A DNA stretch of 64,000 nt from UBA1206 sp050953105. Lineage in GTDB: Bacteria; Bacillota; Clostridia; Oscillospirales; CAG-382. Positions 61,361 to 64,000 of the stretch are shown here, piece after piece. The stretch is from the NCBI GenBank assembly GCA_050953105.1, contig JBMNMA010000004.1, forward strand, positions 186,001 through 250,000. The letters are read 5' to 3'. Position 1 is the stretch's first letter. Each line of letters opens with the position of its first letter. A program made the translations under genes and the position numbers. The notes beneath the pieces were generated by a model. It did not search any database. It worked only from the letters and a program-made list of their open reading frames with translations, and was not told the DNA's origin.

Positions 61361-63574
61361 TTAGTTCTTCCTCATTTTCGACATCTGCCGCTGGGCCATA
61401 ACCAGCTTGTAATAACGCTTGCCGTTGGCTATAAGCTGATCGTGGGTTCCCACTTCCTCAATCTCGCCCTTTTCAAGTACAACCAGCTTGGTTGCGTTAC
61501 GCAGCGTTGAAAGCCTGTGGGCGATGGCTATTGTGGTTCTGCCGGAAATGAGCTTGTTTATTGCATCCTGTATCTGCTTTTCGGTTTTTGTGTCAAGGGA
61601 GGCGGTGGCCTCGTCAAGAATTAATATCTTGGGGTTTCTCAATATAGCTCTGGCTATGGCAATCCGCTGCTTTTCGCCGCCGGAAAGCGTCTGTCCCCGT
61701 TCACCCACTATGGTGTTATATCCGTCGGGAAGGCGCATTATAAACTGGTGGGCAGAGGCAAGCTTGGATGCCCGTATTACGTCCTCCGGTGTACAGCCGG
61801 GAAGGGCATAGGCTATATTGGAATATATCGTTCCCCTGAACAGGTAGGTTTCCTGCAGCACCACGCCGACTTGTGACCGCAGACAGTGCTGTTCGTATTT
61901 GCGTATATCCACACCGTCTATGCTAATCGAACCGTCGGTAACGTCGTACAGCCGCATTAAAAGGTTAATTAGGGTGGACTTGCCCACGCCGCTGCGGCCT
62001 ACCAGACCTACCATTTCGCCCTTGTTTATGTCAAGGGTTATGTTTTTAAGAATGTCCTCATAGTTATTGTAGCCGAAGAACACACGGTCAAGCTTAATGT
62101 TGCCTTCCATAGTACGGCTTACCGCTTCGGTGTCGTCGGCAATTTCGGGCTGCTCGTCAAGCAGGTCAAAGATTTTAGCCAGCGACGTCATTGATCTGGC
62201 AAACTGTCTGGGCAGGAACGCCGCCTGACGGATAGGCCCGTATATAAGGGCTACATAGTTCATAAAAAGTATAAGCTGACCGGCGGTCATGGTGCCTTCG
62301 ATAACCTTAAAGCCCACGAACAACAACACCGCATATTCGCCTATGCCGAGAAGGAAGAAGGCAAAGGGCATTATGGTGTTCCAGGTCCGCTCGTTCTTTT
62401 GGGAAATGTCGGCCACTTTTCTGGCCGCTTTGCTGAATCTGCCCGATTCATGCTTTTCGGTGCCGAACACCTTAACCACCCGTATTCCCGAAAATACGTC
62501 GTGAAGCAGGGAGTTTAACGAAGATTCGGCATGCCACTGACGGGTGTATATTGCATGCATGAAGTTGCGGCAGAAGTAGAAAATCATTATTACCACAGGA
62601 ATGGGGAGGAGGACAAGCAGCGTCAGCTTCCAGTTAAGGATAAACATTATAACGCTTACACCTATAAAGGTAAGGCCTATCCGCAGAATGTCGGGGAGAA
62701 CCGACATAAGGAAGTCCCGCACCACTTCGGTGTCCCGGGTAATTCTTGTAATAATTTCTCCGGCGGTGCGCTTGGATATACCGGAAAGAGTCATTTCCTG
62801 CACCTTACGGTAAACCGCTTCTCTAAGGTCAACCGTCATTTTGTTGCCCACTTTGACAAGAATAATCTGCCGTATGGCCGCAAGCAGCGTTACCGCAAGG
62901 GTTATGCCCGCCATGGCGGCGATGGTGAGGAAAAATCCCGTTGTTGTCCCGGGGGTTCCCTCCTGAACAAACAGATATTTGTCTATAAGGTCCCGGGTAA
63001 TGCGGGGAGCGTAAATGTTAAGGGCGGTTACCGCAAAGAAAAGCACCATCGTAAAAATTATGGCGCCCATATAGGGCTTGGCAAAGGGCAGGGCCTTTGC
63101 AAACAGCTTTTTACGGTTGGCACAGTTGGGGCAAACCCTTGAGCCTGCCCGGTAGGGTGTCCCGCAGTGGGAACAGGCGGTCTGGTCTTCCTCGGTGGAA
63201 AGCTTTGTCGTAACCCTTCCGCTTTTAACGGCCTTAAGCCGCTTTACGGTGTTTTGAAGGGCAACGGCGTTTTTCATATCCGAACGGCAAAGTTCAAACC
63301 GTTTGCCGTCTGAGGTATATTCGATTGCAGCGCAGCCTATATACTGAATATACTCTATTTCCTCCATGACGTCAAGGGAAATTGACGAAACCTTTCCGTT
63401 TTCGGTAAGTATGTGAACAGTTTTCCCTTCAACGCCGCCGGCGCCTATTACATATTTGTTTTCCCGGGTAAGGTTGAAACGGAACACAAACAAAGGCTCG
63501 GTGTCAAAGGAGTTGTGTAGCTGCTCTATGGCTTTGTCATAAATGCTAATGGTTGTTTTTAATTTCGGAGTCAT
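61361..63574 (-). CDS. ABC exporter with N-terminal PH-like and zinc-ribbon domains
   Basis: A 737-residue type IV ABC exporter. About residues 1-125 form a PH-like domain (IEQLHNSFDTEPLFVFRF...), followed by a four-Cys zinc ribbon (CSHCGTPYRAGSRVCPNC, about 133-150). Six membrane helices lie about 165-440. The nucleotide-binding domain has Walker A GRSGVGKST, Q-loop VLQETYLF, signature LSGGEKQR, Walker B ILILDEATAS and switch IAHRLSTL. It is an MsbA/BmrA-like half-transporter. The extra N-terminal domains are unusual and match an association with the DUF1854 gene next to it. Confidence 0.88.
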   Translation of the reverse strand: MTPKLKTTISIYDKAIEQLHNSFDTEPLFVFRFNLTRENKYVIGAGGVEGKTVHILTENGKVSSISLDVMEEIEYIQYIGCAAIEYTSDGKRFELCRSDMKNAVALQNTVKRLKAVKSGRVTTKLSTEEDQTACSHCGTPYRAGSRVCPNCANRKKLFAKALPFAKPYMGAIIFTMVLFFAVTALNIYAPRITRDLIDKYLFVQEGTPGTTTGFFLTIAAMAGITLAVTLLAAIRQIILVKVGNKMTVDLREAVYRKVQEMTLSGISKRTAGEIITRITRDTEVVRDFLMSVLPDILRIGLTFIGVSVIMFILNWKLTLLVLLPIPVVIMIFYFCRNFMHAIYTRQWHAESSLNSLLHDVFSGIRVVKVFGTEKHESGRFSKAARKVADISQKNERTWNTIMPFAFFLLGIGEYAVLLFVGFKVIEGTMTAGQLILFMNYVALIYGPIRQAAFLPRQFARSMTSLAKIFDLLDEQPEIADDTEAVSRTMEGNIKLDRVFFGYNNYEDILKNITLDINKGEMVGLVGRSGVGKSTLINLLMRLYDVTDGSISIDGVDIRKYEQHCLRSQVGVVLQETYLFRGTIYSNIAYALPGCTPEDVIRASKLASAHQFIMRLPDGYNTIVGERGQTLSGGEKQRIAIARAILRNPKILILDEATASLDTKTEKQIQDAINKLISGRTTIAIAHRLSTLRNATKLVVLEKGEIEEVGTHDQLIANGKRYYKLVMAQRQMSKMRKN

Positions 63575-63619
63575 AATTTTCTCCCGCTTTTAACCTTTCG
63601 GGTTAAAAATGCTTTACCG

Positions 63620-64000
63620 TTACAGATAAAGCTCAATTTTCTTAAAGCTCTTCCGGTCAAGGTCCATTACGTCGGGAATTTCATAGCGGTTGCCGTCCAC
63701 GTCGGTAAGCACCAGCCGGGTTTCTGATACCTTGGCTATGTTCCGGTAGGTGTCGTACATGGCAAATGACATTTCGCCGTGGTCGGTTTCGGTTTCCCAG
63801 TAGGAATATCCGAACCTTTCCTTAACCGAATTTATTTTTTTAATCTTAGGGGTAAAATACTTTCTTTTAAGCTCTTTTTCAATAATCTCCCGGCCGTTGC
63901 CGTCGAAATCGGATATATTTTTGATTATTCCGTATTCGTTCCCTTCCTTGTCGGTTACCGAAATAAAGGTGTCGGCCGAATCGTAGGGGAAAGCCCGGTG
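63620..64000 (-). CDS. DUF1854-family protein, C-terminal part
   Basis: The last 126 residues of a protein that extends beyond the right edge. The sequence HRAFPYDSADTFISVTDKEGNE, GYSYWETETDHGE and the C-terminal LVLTDVDGNRYEIPDVMDLDRKSFKKIE (split) match DUF1854. The gene ends 46 bases before the ABC exporter start, and DUF1854 proteins commonly stand beside such exporters. Function unknown. Confidence 0.7.
   Translation of the reverse strand, partial: HRAFPYDSADTFISVTDKEGNEYGIIKNISDFDGNGREIIEKELKRKYFTPKIKKINSVKERFGYSYWETETDHGEMSFAMYDTYRNIAKVSETRLVLTDVDGNRYEIPDVMDLDRKSFKKIELYL

Noticed and set aside
62531..63142. Plus-strand open frame of 203 codons
   Set aside because: Antisense to the ABC exporter; no start signal or family features.
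1..64000. tRNA, rRNA, CRISPR arrays, prophage or integrative element
   Set aside because: None of the characteristic conserved segments, spaced repeats or phage genes was seen; apart from the single IS there is no mobile DNA with genes.

Overview
The window reads as a chromosomal segment of an endospore-forming, strictly anaerobic Clostridia (Bacillota), most likely an Oscillospiraceae/Ruminococcaceae-type gut organism. The reasons are a GerA-type spore germination protein, a Cys-rich spore-associated-like protein behind a sigma-K-like promoter, an acyl-CoA dehydratase activase pair, class I PurE with a single-chain PurL, a dockerin-bearing protein, GH127/GH172/GHL10 glycosidases, strong TTGACA-N17-TATAAT promoters and U-rich intrinsic terminators. 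There is no rRNA, tRNA, CRISPR array or prophage.

Layout. 1-7.2 kb: 5' end of a ROK sugar kinase (minus), type II pantothenate kinase with a DUF4358 lipoprotein and an HTH protein (plus), three small unknown proteins (minus), a membrane protein, a triple peptidoglycan-binding-domain protein and an M3 peptidase lipoprotein. 7.4-18.1 kb: a purine operon purE-purF-purM-purN-IMP cyclohydrolase-AICAR transformylase-purD-purL, led by a ZTP (pfl) riboswitch whose terminator shares the GGGC of the aptamer; PurH is replaced by two separate enzymes. 18.1-28.2 kb: HAD phosphatase, two-gene dehydratase-activase system, slipin, GHL10-like protein, orphan solute-binding lipoprotein, DUF2284 protein. 28.2-35.0 kb: pyrimidine operon (minus) pyrC-K-D-F-E-B-I behind a consensus promoter and a leader with a terminator-like hairpin, followed by a GH172-like gene. 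35.0-37.6 kb: divergent GH127 and CAT-like acetyltransferase. 37.6-40.2 kb: an XRE-MNT/HEPN (MntA/HepT-like) toxin-antitoxin locus with an operator array; the toxin reading frame is broken near its start, and an IS150-group IS3 element sits exactly in the loop of the locus's terminator, flanked by a 3-bp duplication. 40.2-43.5 kb: envelope genes (degenerate M23, DUF4358, SGNH). 43.6-51.9 kb: GerA protein with two unrecognised partners, Gfo/Idh/MocA dehydrogenase, YitT protein, metallophosphoesterase lipoprotein, M14 carboxypeptidase lipoprotein. 51.9-54.5 kb: a gene-poor stretch with dispersed palindromic repeats, then a frameshifted transglutaminase-dockerin gene. 54.5-64 kb: metK under a SAM-I riboswitch, an AraC/GyrI-type regulator with its neighbour, a lipoprotein, the Cys-rich protein, glyS, and an ABC exporter next to a DUF1854 gene.

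The strongest regulatory logic is nucleotide and one-carbon sensing: ZTP for the pur operon, SAM for metK and a likely attenuator for pyr. The most unusual region is 37.6-40.0 kb. Start codons were moved from the longest reading frame where a ribosome-binding site pointed to an internal start; this is stated in each entry. I ran no searches: family names come from motifs read by eye.
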